From Marinomonas foliarum (lineage in GTDB: Bacteria > Pseudomonadota > Gammaproteobacteria > Pseudomonadales > Marinomonadaceae), in contig NZ_QPJQ01000034.1 of assembly GCF_003337275.1 (NCBI RefSeq), forward strand, positions 1-53,116: a stretch of 53,116 nucleotides of DNA. The letters run 5' to 3'. This document shows, in pieces, positions 26,682 to 34,891 of this stretch. The notes below the pieces were generated by a model that saw nothing but the letters and a program-made list of their open reading frames with translations, was not told the origin of the DNA and did no database searches. Positions within the stretch are counted from its first letter, which is position 1. Every line of letters starts with the position of its first letter. The position numbers were made by a program, and so were the translations under genes.

Positions 26682-27890
26682 TTATAAAACGGCTTTTATA
26701 CGCCCTGCTAAAAGACTAAACAACACGCCAAAACAACAAACGCACAAGACCAACACGACCAAGCCAGAAAGACCATAAACTGCAATTGCCGTTGCAAACG
26801 CCGGAGGCCCAACCGTTGCGCCAATATTGCCGAACTGGGCAAGTAAGCCATAACCTTGCGCTTGCTCACTTGGGTTGCGAGCCAGAGTGGGAATCATCGC
26901 TAGCGCAGAGCCAGGTACCATTCCTAGAAACAACACCATCACACCAACCACAACACAGAACAGTTCAGCCGAGCCACTGATTAATGACAAAACTACCGCA
27001 CTGCTGGCAACGCCAAAATACGCCATCAAAGCAACACGCTGTGGTCGCATGAGATATTGCGCAATAGCACCCGCTAAAAAAGTACCGCCTGTACTAATGA
27101 GTGGCAACACAACCATCATCAGCTTCTGCAATGTAGAATCGCCAATCAAACCAGGCACGTAGGTCAACACAGACACCAAAGTGCAGGTATAAAACAAGAA
27201 CACACAGCTTGGCAGCAAAGCACGAGGGTTCTGATAAATCTTGATCATTTGCCTAATAAAACCGTCTTGCATCTCTGTCACTGGTACCAAGTCCAAAACC
27301 GGATTTTTTCTTAGCTTGAAAAACAACACCACACCGATTGCGGTGATAAAAAGCCCATGGCTCAAAAACAATGTCTGCAAACCGTATTGGTCTAAAATGC
27401 TCTTTCCAGCCCAACCGCATAACGCAAACGCGACACCAAAAAACGTCCCCCAAATCCCCATGGTCAAAGACTTATGTTGCGGGGCACTTAATTTAGCAAT
27501 CAAAGTGGGCGCAGCGACAACCACACCCAACTGAGAAAAGCCTTCCAGCATACGGGTCACAAACAATAGATTAAAATGTGGTAATGTAGATTGAATCAAA
27601 GACAAGCAACCGCCTAGCAGCAAAGCGCCCACCAATACCTTCAAATAGCCCACTCGACTGGCAATCATGCCCGCCGACACACCAAACACCAATCCGGCAA
27701 TACCCACTGCGGAAAGCGCCGCGCCCGTTGACGTCGCGCCCATCTGATAATGCTCCAGCAAACCATCAAACGACACAGAAAACTTGGCAAACTGCATGGC
27801 CGCCGAAATACCCGCCACCCACAGCAAAATAACGTTTAACCATTGAGTTTTCGGCTCGGTGGTTGATGATTGAAAAGAGGAGTTTGGCAT
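26682..27890 (-). CDS. Major facilitator superfamily transporter
   Basis: The 402-residue protein has about 12 hydrophobic segments and MFS-like loops (AGMIASRVGYLKVL after segment 2; RMLEGFSQLGVVVAAPTLIAKL). Substrate unknown; it could be an efflux pump or a sugar or organic-acid carrier. The start is well supported (AAGGA, 6 bases upstream). It is a single gene; the AraC-type regulator gene downstream of the EamA gene is a separate unit on the same strand. Confidence 0.9.
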   Translation of the reverse strand: MPNSSFQSSTTEPKTQWLNVILLWVAGISAAMQFAKFSVSFDGLLEHYQMGATSTGAALSAVGIAGLVFGVSAGMIASRVGYLKVLVGALLLGGCLSLIQSTLPHFNLLFVTRMLEGFSQLGVVVAAPTLIAKLSAPQHKSLTMGIWGTFFGVAFALCGWAGKSILDQYGLQTLFLSHGLFITAIGVVLFFKLRKNPVLDLVPVTEMQDGFIRQMIKIYQNPRALLPSCVFLFYTCTLVSVLTYVPGLIGDSTLQKLMMVVLPLISTGGTFLAGAIAQYLMRPQRVALMAYFGVASSAVVLSLISGSAELFCVVVGVMVLFLGMVPGSALAMIPTLARNPSEQAQGYGLLAQFGNIGATVGPPAFATAIAVYGLSGLVVLVLCVCCFGVLFSLLAGRIKAVL

Positions 27891-28034
27891 CTCGCTTCCT
27901 TATTAGAATGAAAATTAAGCCATCGACTAAAAAGATGCACTTAAAAGCTGACCTTACGGACAAATTATAGGCGTTATTCTAAAGCAAAAAGCACCAAAGA
28001 GGGGCAGATATTTATAATTAGAGTAAGGAAAGGC

Positions 28035-29018
28035 TTAGTATTTCGCTCGATAATGCGAAGGAGGAAATTCATGTTGCCTCGCCCAAAGACGACGAAATTG
28101 TCTTGGGTCGTCGAAACCACAACGTTCTGCGACTTCCTCTATTGGCAAAGAGGTGCTTTGCAAAAACTGCATCGCTAAAGCGAGGCGCAATTTATGGATA
28201 TATTCCCGTGTCGTTACACCGGCGCTTTCTTTAAACAGACGCACAAGATGACGCGGACTGCACTGGGCAACGGCTGCTAAGCTCTCTAATGACCAATTAC
28301 GTGCAGGGTCTACCTGAATCGCATCTTGCACTCGGTGTACGCTTTGATGAAAGTGATTGCGGTTTTCTAGCCATGGAGATTGACTAGGATCATTCGGGCC
28401 ACGACGAGAAAACAACACCATATGACGTGCGACCTGACTCGCACAATTTGCGCCAAATTCCTGTTGTATAAGATACAGAGCCAAATCAATACCAGCCGTT
28501 ACGCCAGCACTGCTATAAAAACAGCCATCCACGGCAAACAATCGATTACCCAACACCTTGGCGGTCGATTCTATGGCTTGCAACTCGTCTAAATGCATAT
28601 GGTGAGTCGTACAGGCTCGACCCGCTAAAAGCCCAGCTTTTGCAAATAATAAAGTCCCCGCACAAATACTAATATAGCGACCAATATAATTTTCCTGTTG
28701 AGCTAACCAACCTATCGTTGCTTCCATAGCAGGCGTATCTAAATCAATTAGATCGCCCGCCAGTCCAGTACTAACAACCCAGCTATTCACCGCTATAACA
28801 TCAGGTAGTGGTTCAACTTGAATATTTAACCCCAAGGTATTTTCGACCTTTACTTCAGGGCCAACAAAATGCAGTTCAAATTGTCTCTGATTCAAAGGTT
28901 CGGCCCCAGCTACAAAGCGATTTGCATATTGAAAGGCCTCCGCAGGGCCAATCGTATCCAGCAAAACACTATTCGGCATCATAATAAAATAAACTTGAAT
29001 CTTAGTTATCACCGACAC
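28035..29018 (-). CDS. GlxA-type AraC regulator with DJ-1/PfpI-like sensor domain
   Basis: The 327-residue protein has an N-terminal DJ-1/PfpI (class I glutamine-amidotransferase-like) domain (VLLDTIGPAEAFQYAN; ISICAGTLLFAKAGLLAGRACTTHH, with the nucleophile-elbow Cys) and a C-terminal AraC HTH pair (LESLAAVAQCSPRHLVRLFKE; IEEVAERCGFDDPRQFRRLW). This is the GlxA/FtrA/ArgR-like family, often controlling amine or amino-acid catabolism. I chose the GTG start one base after the stop of the preceding gene, with GAGG 6 bases upstream. It may regulate the co-transcribed EamA exporter. Confidence 0.9.
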   Translation of the reverse strand: MSVITKIQVYFIMMPNSVLLDTIGPAEAFQYANRFVAGAEPLNQRQFELHFVGPEVKVENTLGLNIQVEPLPDVIAVNSWVVSTGLAGDLIDLDTPAMEATIGWLAQQENYIGRYISICAGTLLFAKAGLLAGRACTTHHMHLDELQAIESTAKVLGNRLFAVDGCFYSSAGVTAGIDLALYLIQQEFGANCASQVARHMVLFSRRGPNDPSQSPWLENRNHFHQSVHRVQDAIQVDPARNWSLESLAAVAQCSPRHLVRLFKESAGVTTREYIHKLRLALAMQFLQSTSLPIEEVAERCGFDDPRQFRRLWARQHEFPPSHYRAKY

Positions 29019-29019
29019 C

Positions 29020-29922
29020 TTATACCTCTTTGAAGGTTGTTTTGAATTGATCGAAAAGCCGAACACCAAAAGTATTAACCAACAGACCGATCAATACAAA
29101 ACACACACCGATCCATTGAAGTGGTAACAGGCTTTCATCCAGTATTATCGCTGCAAAGGTCAAACCCACGATAGGAACACCCAAGGTCAAGGGTGCAACT
29201 TGGCTCGCTGGATAACGGCCCATCAAATATCCCCACAAAGAATAACCCAAAATAGTCGCCACCAAGGCAAGATAAGCCAGAGCACCAATAGACACCCAAC
29301 TAATATTCATCAAAGCTGAATACATCAACTCAGGCCCTTCCATAAACCAAGAGCACACAAAGAAAGGCAATGGCGGCACCCAAGCACTCCAAATAACCAG
29401 GTTCACATTCACTGCGTAGCCTTTCTGACTCATAGTGCGAGCACTAATATTCCCCAACGCCCAGCTCGCTGCGGCGAACAAGGTTAGAATAAACCCAAAC
29501 AACGTCATATCGCTGACGCCAGACACCACAGCAATCATCAGCAAACCACCGCCCGCTAAAGCAATCGCCAACACTTGATGAAACTTCACACCTTCTTTCA
29601 AAAAGACCAACGCAAACACCATGGTAAACAACGCCTGAGACTGCAACACCAAAGACGCCAGTCCCGCGGGCATACCATTTGCCATCGCCATAAACAAAAA
29701 GGCGAACTGCATAAAACCCATTGGTAGCGCATACACACACCACCACTTTAGCGGAATATTAGGCCGTTTCACCAACAAACACCCGATCGCCGCCACCGCT
29801 AGAAATCGCAGTCCACCCAATAGCAAAGGCGGCACTTCGCCAAGGCCAAAAGAAATCACCACAAAGTTTAATCCCCAAGCGAGGATAATCACCAGAGCCA
29901 AAATACTGTCTTTGAACGTCAT
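29020..29922 (-). CDS. EamA/DMT-family transporter
   Basis: The 300-residue protein has ten hydrophobic segments in two EamA halves (LALVIILAWGLNFVVISFGLGEVPPLLLGGLRF is characteristic of the cysteine/O-acetylserine exporter EamA branch). It probably exports an amino acid or metabolite. I chose the internal ATG (MTFKDS) because the preceding 11 residues add nothing to the family start. It is translationally coupled to the GlxA-type regulator gene, whose GTG lies one base after its stop. Confidence 0.88.
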   Translation of the reverse strand: MTFKDSILALVIILAWGLNFVVISFGLGEVPPLLLGGLRFLAVAAIGCLLVKRPNIPLKWWCVYALPMGFMQFAFLFMAMANGMPAGLASLVLQSQALFTMVFALVFLKEGVKFHQVLAIALAGGGLLMIAVVSGVSDMTLFGFILTLFAAASWALGNISARTMSQKGYAVNVNLVIWSAWVPPLPFFVCSWFMEGPELMYSALMNISWVSIGALAYLALVATILGYSLWGYLMGRYPASQVAPLTLGVPIVGLTFAAIILDESLLPLQWIGVCFVLIGLLVNTFGVRLFDQFKTTFKEV

Positions 29923-30021
29923 AATGCCTACCACCAATAAATTTGATATAAGCATTATAAAAAGGCGTTTAACGAGAAACGAGGACAGGCCGTAGGGTCA
30001 AAAAGGACAATGCGTAAAACA

Positions 30022-30054
30022 AAATGGCCTGAAAGAATATCTATCAGGCCATTT
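30022..30054 (-). terminator. Terminator after the RibN-like gene
   Basis: AAATGGCCTGA pairs with TCAGGCCATTT (perfect 11 bp). On the minus strand it is followed by TTTTGTTTT. It lies 19 bp after the RibN-like stop codon. Confidence 0.85.
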
Positions 30055-30072
30055 GAGGAAAAACAGCTAAAA

Positions 30073-31002
30073 CTATTGAGCCACGGCCGTTAACTCAGCC
30101 TTTCTCAGTTCTTTCATGCGCAATCCGATGTTGCCGAGGATAAGCATTAAACCGCCTATGATTTGGTAGCCAGTTAGCCCCATATCAAGGAATAGCCAGT
30201 TGATCGCGGCGGCGAAGACAGGGAAGGACAGTTCCGCCAAGGTAGCAAGTTGCGCGGGGACTGTTTTTAGACCTTGGTAGTAGAACCACATACCGATAAA
30301 TCCACTAAGCAATGCCATCACCACCACTAAGCTTAAATCGATAGAGGTCATCACTTTCAAGCCATCAGACTGCGCCAACGCCATGGGTAATAACACCAAT
30401 AACCCAGCCACAAAACGACCCGACATAATTGCGTTGGCCGGCATATGTTGATGGGATAAATATTTACCACACACCGTCGCCGCGCCCCAAGCAATAACTG
30501 CAATCAAGGTATAGCCATAGCCTTTCATAATACTGCTTACGTCACTAGAATAGTGCCATTGAGCATCACCTAGCTGGCGTAAATCCGGCCACATCATCAC
30601 AAAACTGCCCAGTAAAATCACTGCCGCCCAACGTAGAAATTGCCCTTCAATACGTTCTTTCAACAACCAGTAAGCCAATAAAATCGCCACGATTGGTTGC
30701 AGCTTTTGCAGTAAGATAACGACCGTTGGGTTCAAATAATGAAAAGCTTCAGTGAACGCCAATGTACCCATGGCAGAACCTATACCGCCAATAAAAAACA
30801 AACACGAAAAACCACTTATCGACATATGACGATAAACATGGCGATAGCGCCACAGCATAGGTGCGACAAACAACACCAAGGTAAGGTGTTCGATTAGGAC
30901 TATTTGCAGAGTGGAATAACCCGCCCCCAATAAAGGGTAACGAATCAAGGTATCAAGTGCCCACGTGAAACACGCGATCATAATAAAGAATGTGCCTGCC
31001 AT
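30073..31002 (-). CDS. ribN: Riboflavin transporter, RibN-like (EamA family)
   Basis: The 309-residue inner-membrane protein has ten hydrophobic segments and two EamA halves. On sequence alone it would be called only EamA/DMT, but the leader carries a complete FMN riboswitch about 120 bp before the start. RibN, a riboflavin importer of the EamA family, is known from Rhizobium and Vibrio behind such riboswitches. I chose the ATG (MAGTFFIM) with GGAG 9 bases upstream over an in-frame TTG. It is a single-gene unit between the riboswitch and a strong terminator. Confidence 0.85.
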   Translation of the reverse strand: MAGTFFIMIACFTWALDTLIRYPLLGAGYSTLQIVLIEHLTLVLFVAPMLWRYRHVYRHMSISGFSCLFFIGGIGSAMGTLAFTEAFHYLNPTVVILLQKLQPIVAILLAYWLLKERIEGQFLRWAAVILLGSFVMMWPDLRQLGDAQWHYSSDVSSIMKGYGYTLIAVIAWGAATVCGKYLSHQHMPANAIMSGRFVAGLLVLLPMALAQSDGLKVMTSIDLSLVVVMALLSGFIGMWFYYQGLKTVPAQLATLAELSFPVFAAAINWLFLDMGLTGYQIIGGLMLILGNIGLRMKELRKAELTAVAQ

Positions 31003-31121
31003 CTTTGGTTTCTCCAAATATCAAGATGAACAGGGGTGATGAGGAATATACCAAGACCTACACACGATAATGCGCAGCTCAGAAGCACCTGAAAAGCATC
31101 AGACACAACAAAGACTTGGTC

Positions 31122-31275
31122 GACTTCTATCATCCGGACTATGACCGTCGGCTCTGGAGTCTCACCAGATCTGCTGACCTTTGTTCATAATAAACAAAGC
31201 GCTCGCGGGCTGTTGATAGATTCTTCAATCTTGTCAAATCACCGCCGGTGGGGAATTTCGCCCCGCCCCGAAGTT
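31122..31275 (-). ncRNA. FMN riboswitch (RFN element)
   Basis: Read on the minus strand, the conserved RFN blocks appear in order: CTTCGGGGCGGGGCGAAATT, CCCCACCGGCGGTGAT, then AGCCCGCGAGCG, a variable stem (GCTTTGTTTATTATGAACAAAGG), GGTCAGCAGATCTGGTGAGA, CTCCAGAGCCGACGGT and CATAGTCCGGATG with the closing GAAG pairing with the first CTTC. It is complete. No strong terminator follows before the gene, so control is probably by hiding the ribosome site (GGAG). High FMN would shut off the riboflavin importer. Confidence 0.96.
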
Positions 31276-31451
31276 CGATTAAGTAAAATTAATGCGTTAA
31301 CTTTAAACCCATCTTTTTACTTAGGCAATAAGTACAGCCATCATCATAATGAAATACTCCATTTTATATTTAACAAACTCCTGACCAAATACTCAGTATT
31401 GCTATACACTCGTTACTCAAAAATACACATTCATTGAATAGGAAAACGTCA

Positions 31452-32375
31452 ATGCATACCTCTTCTAGAAGCGGCATATTTTACGCGTTAACGGCTTTTA
31501 CGCTTTGGGCCATTGCGCCGATTTATTTTAAGGAAATGTCGTTTGTTCCTGCGACAGAGATTCTTGCCCATCGAGTGATTTGGTCTTGCGTCATTGTGCT
31601 TGTATTGATAATCCTATTACGTTACACCGACGCATTAAAGAAGGTCTTAAACTCACCTAAAACCCTAATGGCCATGCTGATATCAACACTTCTTATTGGC
31701 TTGAATTGGGGGACGTTTATTTGGGCGGTACAAAATAACAAAATGCTAAGTGCTAGTTTGGGCTATTACATAAACCCACTCATTAGTATTTTATTAGGTG
31801 TCATTTTCTTCAAAGACAAACTTGATAAAGTTCGCAAAGCCGCCGTCGTTTTATGTTTCTGTGCAGTGGTATTTGAAGTGATTCAATTTGGTTCTTTACC
31901 TTGGATCGCTTTAATCCTCGCTATTACCTTTGGCTTTTATGGCTTGGTACGTAAAAAAATTGCTGTGGATAGTTTTACCGGTATGGCAATTGAAACAGCC
32001 ATTATGCTGCCTTTAGCCCTTGCTTATTTGGTACTCAGCCCGTCACCAAGCGCCAACATGTTTGAGAATAGCGCGAATGTTAATTGGCTACTGTTTGCGG
32101 CTGGCCCGGTAACTATGGTTCCACTAATGTGCTTTGCAGCAGCAGCGAACAGAGTCAGTATGGTGACACTTGGATTTTTCCAATATATAGGTCCAACAGG
32201 CATGTTTTTTCTAGCGGTGTTCTTGTACGACGAGCCACTTAGTCCAGAAAAACTGACGACCTTTGTATTGATCTGGTCGGCTCTTGCTATGCTGATCGTT
32301 GACTCAGTACGACGACTTCGTAAAGCCAAAGCAACCAAGATGCTGAATCAAAACACGATTAATTCTTCCAATTAG
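31452..32375 (+). CDS. rarD: RarD-type EamA-family permease
   Basis: The 307-residue protein has ten hydrophobic segments and matches RarD well: SGIFYALTAFTLWAIAPIYFKE, EILAHRVIWS, LLIGLNWGTFIWAVQNNKMLSASLGYYINPL and the late FFQYIGPTGMFFLAVFLYDEP. RarD was named for a link to chloramphenicol sensitivity; the transported compound is unknown. I chose the ATG at 31452, with AGG 9 bases upstream, over an in-frame TTG 18 bp before it. It is divergent from the riboswitch-controlled gene and ends in a terminator. Confidence 0.93.
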   Translation: MHTSSRSGIFYALTAFTLWAIAPIYFKEMSFVPATEILAHRVIWSCVIVLVLIILLRYTDALKKVLNSPKTLMAMLISTLLIGLNWGTFIWAVQNNKMLSASLGYYINPLISILLGVIFFKDKLDKVRKAAVVLCFCAVVFEVIQFGSLPWIALILAITFGFYGLVRKKIAVDSFTGMAIETAIMLPLALAYLVLSPSPSANMFENSANVNWLLFAAGPVTMVPLMCFAAAANRVSMVTLGFFQYIGPTGMFFLAVFLYDEPLSPEKLTTFVLIWSALAMLIVDSVRRLRKAKATKMLNQNTINSSN

Positions 32376-32381
32376 CCAGCT

Positions 32382-32421
32382 AAAAAGAGCGAATACAAAT
32401 TCAACTGGCTTCGCTCTTTTT
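32382..32421 (+). terminator. Terminator after rarD
   Basis: AAAAAGAGCGA pairs with TCGCTCTTTTT (perfect 11 bp, 18-nt loop) and runs into T-rich DNA. It follows the rarD stop by 6 bp. Confidence 0.85.
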
Positions 32422-32593
32422 GACAGCTTTTTCTTTTTTACTAACCGCATTTCAGCCAACAATCATCATTCGTAAAGACTGAAATGTCCATGTCATCAAT
32501 GAGGAAGCTTCGCGGTAACCTATTGATTAGTCTATTTATTAACTCGAGAACCCCTATTGTAAGAATCATCTTGAAATAAGTGGGATTCTTACC

Positions 32594-33031
32594 ATGAACG
32601 TTAATGTTCAAAAACTTTTTGCCAAAACATTTTCGACTATCTTTTTTACCCTTTCTGGTTTTGTTGTCATTGCCAGCTTCGCTGGTGCAATCAATGAGTT
32701 CAACCATGGTGAAAGCCTAACCCAAGCCATCATTAAGGTTATCAATTCAAACATAATCGCCATTGCGGTATTTGAATTGGCTATGGTGATCAACAAAGAA
32801 TACGGCAGTGATAATGAGCATGACGTTATAGTTTTATTAAGACGAACCCTGCCCAGATTTATCGGCACAGTTTGTGTTGCTATGGCACTAGAAGGTCTGA
32901 TTATGGTGATCAAATACAGCCAGCTCGACATGGCAGGCAATTTGTACTATCCAGTAGCGATAGTTGCTAGTGCAGGGTTCCTGCTGATGTCTCTTGGTAT
33001 TTTTCTTAAATATGCCCCCCGTGAACATTAA
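32594..33031 (+). CDS. Small four-helix membrane protein of unknown function
   Basis: The 145-residue protein has four clear hydrophobic segments (about 12-32, 48-64, 88-106, 117-137) joined by short charged loops, including NKEYGSDNEHD and the cytoplasmic-type LLRRTLPR. There is no signal peptide or known catalytic motif. I do not recognise the family with certainty. The ribosome site is weak. A large stem-loop region follows it. Coding character (codon periodicity and sensible membrane topology) supports a real gene. Confidence 0.75.
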   Translation: MNVNVQKLFAKTFSTIFFTLSGFVVIASFAGAINEFNHGESLTQAIIKVINSNIIAIAVFELAMVINKEYGSDNEHDVIVLLRRTLPRFIGTVCVAMALEGLIMVIKYSQLDMAGNLYYPVAIVASAGFLLMSLGIFLKYAPREH

Positions 33032-33071
33032 TTAAAATTAAGCGGCGTATATCAAGAGAGCTTTTGTCTCT

Positions 33072-33119
33072 GATTGTGGTGATTTTTTGTTTCTTTTTTA
33101 ATCATCAAGCCTCACAATC
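33072..33119 (+). terminator. Nested stem-loop after the small membrane protein gene
   Basis: GATTGTG (33072) pairs with the reverse-complementary CACAATC ending at 33119, and inside it TGATT pairs with AATCA around a T-rich loop (TTTTGTTTCTTTTTT). This may act as a terminator or an RNA-structured leader of the ATP-grasp gene that starts 31 bp later. Confidence 0.45.
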
Positions 33120-33149
33120 GCGGCATGTTTAGTTACTGATTATTACATA

Positions 33150-33956
33150 ATGAAAATCATATCTTTTGACGCCCTAAGAACACTGCATTTACCCCAGGTT
33201 CGCTACATAAAACCAGAATCTATGTATGAACATCTAGATGAGATTAAAGAGGCCGACTGGCTACTTTTCCCTCAGTATTGGCAACTTAATGCCTTAGTTC
33301 ACGGGCTTAAAAAGCGTATTTTTCCCAGTATTGCCACTTACATGATTGGCCACGATAAAGTCGAAATGACGCGAACTTTCCGCACTATTGTGCCCATGCA
33401 ACACCCCTATACCGTTATTGCAGCAAACACCCCCTATGAAGCGGAAAAAATTTGGGAAGAAATGCCATCGCCTTTTGTGGCTAAAGTCCCACGTAGCAGC
33501 ATGGGTAAAGGCGTGTTTCTGATTGAGACCATAGGGCAGTGGCGTGAATATATCGATCAAACTAACGTGCTTTATGTGCAGGAATATTTACCAATAGACA
33601 GAGATATGCGCGTTATTTGGGTGGGCAATAAGATTGTCAGTGGCTATTGGCGTTTACAATCGGATAATGGCTTTCACAACAACATCAGCCAAGGTGGCCA
33701 AGTAGAAATGGGCTTAATTCCAAAAGAAGCTCAAGACCTTGTCACCTATCTAGCAGAATCGCTAGACATCAATCATGCTGGATTCGACATTGCCATGGTC
33801 GGCTCAGTCCCATATGTTATTGAAATAAATCGTATATTTGGCAATCAAGGGTTACCCAATATTCAACACGATGTTAATACAGAACTACTCAGCTATTTAA
33901 ATGAACAACATCTGCTTTCAGTGGCTAATTTAATCGATCAACCAAGCGGCTTTTAA
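33150..33956 (+). CDS. ATP-grasp-fold ligase, RimK-like
   Basis: The 268-residue protein has ATP-grasp features: SPFVAKVPRSSMGKGVFLI (ATP-binding lysines and glycine loop), LYVQEYLPIDRDMRVIWVGNKIVSGYWRL and the metal-binding end HAGFDIAMVGSVPYVIEINRIFG with E and N ligands. Such enzymes join a carboxylate to an amine or thiol through an acyl phosphate. It is slightly short for RimK (about 300). There is no clear partner gene; it is a single gene that ends in a terminator. Substrate unknown. It is unrelated in operon terms to the second ATP-grasp gene further on. Confidence 0.87.
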   Translation: MKIISFDALRTLHLPQVRYIKPESMYEHLDEIKEADWLLFPQYWQLNALVHGLKKRIFPSIATYMIGHDKVEMTRTFRTIVPMQHPYTVIAANTPYEAEKIWEEMPSPFVAKVPRSSMGKGVFLIETIGQWREYIDQTNVLYVQEYLPIDRDMRVIWVGNKIVSGYWRLQSDNGFHNNISQGGQVEMGLIPKEAQDLVTYLAESLDINHAGFDIAMVGSVPYVIEINRIFGNQGLPNIQHDVNTELLSYLNEQHLLSVANLIDQPSGF

Positions 33957-33965
33957 AACATACAT

Positions 33966-34015
33966 AAACCAATAAGTATAAGGGACGAGGTTCAACCCGA
34001 TTTGCTTATTGGTTT
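33966..34015. terminator. Bidirectional terminator overlapping a stop codon
   Basis: AAACCAATAAG pairs with CTTATTGGTTT (perfect 11 bp) with an inner GGTT/AACC. It serves the ATP-grasp gene and the convergent unknown gene. The right arm contains the last codons and stop of that second gene. Confidence 0.8.
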
Positions 34016-34467
34016 TGCATCCTAATCATAGCGGTGATAGCAAGATTAAGCTTCTTGACGACCTCAGGCTTGATACGAGTATAGGCCGTGCAGTCATTAA
34101 TCGCAGCGGCATATTCGGTAAACAGCTTCTTTTCGGAATAGCGTTCATTGAGATGCGAAGCAAATGTATTCTTTTGTCGATCAAACAGTGTCTGCATCAG
34201 TTTTGCCTGGCCTGCGTTACCACCATACATATTAAGTAGTCGTGGCGTAATTACTTCCTCTTGAAGGTAATCACGGTAGGAAGATAATCCAGTATGAACA
34301 GCGCGTATGTCTTCTTCAGCATAATTCTTTGCGTAGTCATCCAGCTTGGAATCAACAAATTCGACCAAAGCCACACAGGAATTCAGCTCGTTGATAGACG
34401 GATTCGCAGCCCATACTAAGGAAGGCGAACACAGTAGCCCAACCATAAAAACTAGGTATCTAGACAT
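34006..34467 (-). CDS. Secreted helical protein of unknown function
   Basis: The 153-residue protein has a signal peptide (to about SLVWAA, residue 20) and a mature region of about 130 residues that is mainly helical, with two cysteines (in NSCVALV and NDCTAY) that could form a disulfide. I recognise no family. The start has AAGGG about 7 bases upstream. It is a single gene, convergent with the ATP-grasp gene. Confidence 0.75.
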   Translation of the reverse strand: MSRYLVFMVGLLCSPSLVWAANPSINELNSCVALVEFVDSKLDDYAKNYAEEDIRAVHTGLSSYRDYLQEEVITPRLLNMYGGNAGQAKLMQTLFDRQKNTFASHLNERYSEKKLFTEYAAAINDCTAYTRIKPEVVKKLNLAITAMIRMQNQ

Positions 34468-34535
34468 ACTTAGCCCTTTCGTTTCTTATAATTATAGTAG
34501 TAATGAGTATCAAATACTGATTACTACTATAAAGA

Positions 34536-34781
34536 CTATTCAACTGAGGGACAATCAGATATAACGCGCTCTGAAGAAGGAGGGTTATTTTCCAGTTTAT
34601 TGGCGGGGCGAATAGGCCTTGAGGCTAAGTTACCACCACAGTTTGGGCAGCGGTTATTAGGAAGCTTCGTATCAACGCAGTCGACACAGAAAGTACATTC
34701 AAAACTGCAAATCATGGCATCTTCAGCCGACGGTGGTAAATCCTTATCACAACACTCGCAATTTGGTCTTAGCGCTAGCAT
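34536..34781 (-). CDS. DUF1272 zinc-ribbon-like small protein
   Basis: The 81-residue protein matches DUF1272 closely: MLALRPNCECCDKDLPP, then ICSFECTFCVDCV and RCPNCGGNL. Eight or nine cysteines in CxxC pairs suggest that it binds two zinc ions. The start has a G-rich ribosome site (GGGGG) 7 bases upstream. The role of the family is unknown. The tail after residue 60 is variable and low in complexity. Confidence 0.9.
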   Translation of the reverse strand: MLALRPNCECCDKDLPPSAEDAMICSFECTFCVDCVDTKLPNNRCPNCGGNLASRPIRPANKLENNPPSSERVISDCPSVE

Positions 34782-34832
34782 GCGTAGCCCCCTTCTGTAT
34801 CCTCGAAAAAATAACTATCTAAAGTATTGAAA

Positions 34833-34861
34833 CGCCACCCATACCTATAATGTAGGTGGCG
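34833..34861 (-). terminator. Hairpin after the chemoreceptor gene
   Basis: CGCCACC pairs with GGTGGCG (7 bp, with a possible further ATAC/GTA pairing). It lies 30 bp after the chemoreceptor stop on the minus strand and is followed by only a weak T run. Confidence 0.5.
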
Positions 34862-34891
34862 AACAATAAACCAAAAATAGCTAATTAACGA

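Noticed and set aside
31141..31437. A 98-codon open frame on the plus strand between the two EamA genes
   Set aside because: It lies over the FMN riboswitch of the other strand and its sequence is explained by the conserved RNA; there is no ribosome site or protein-like composition.
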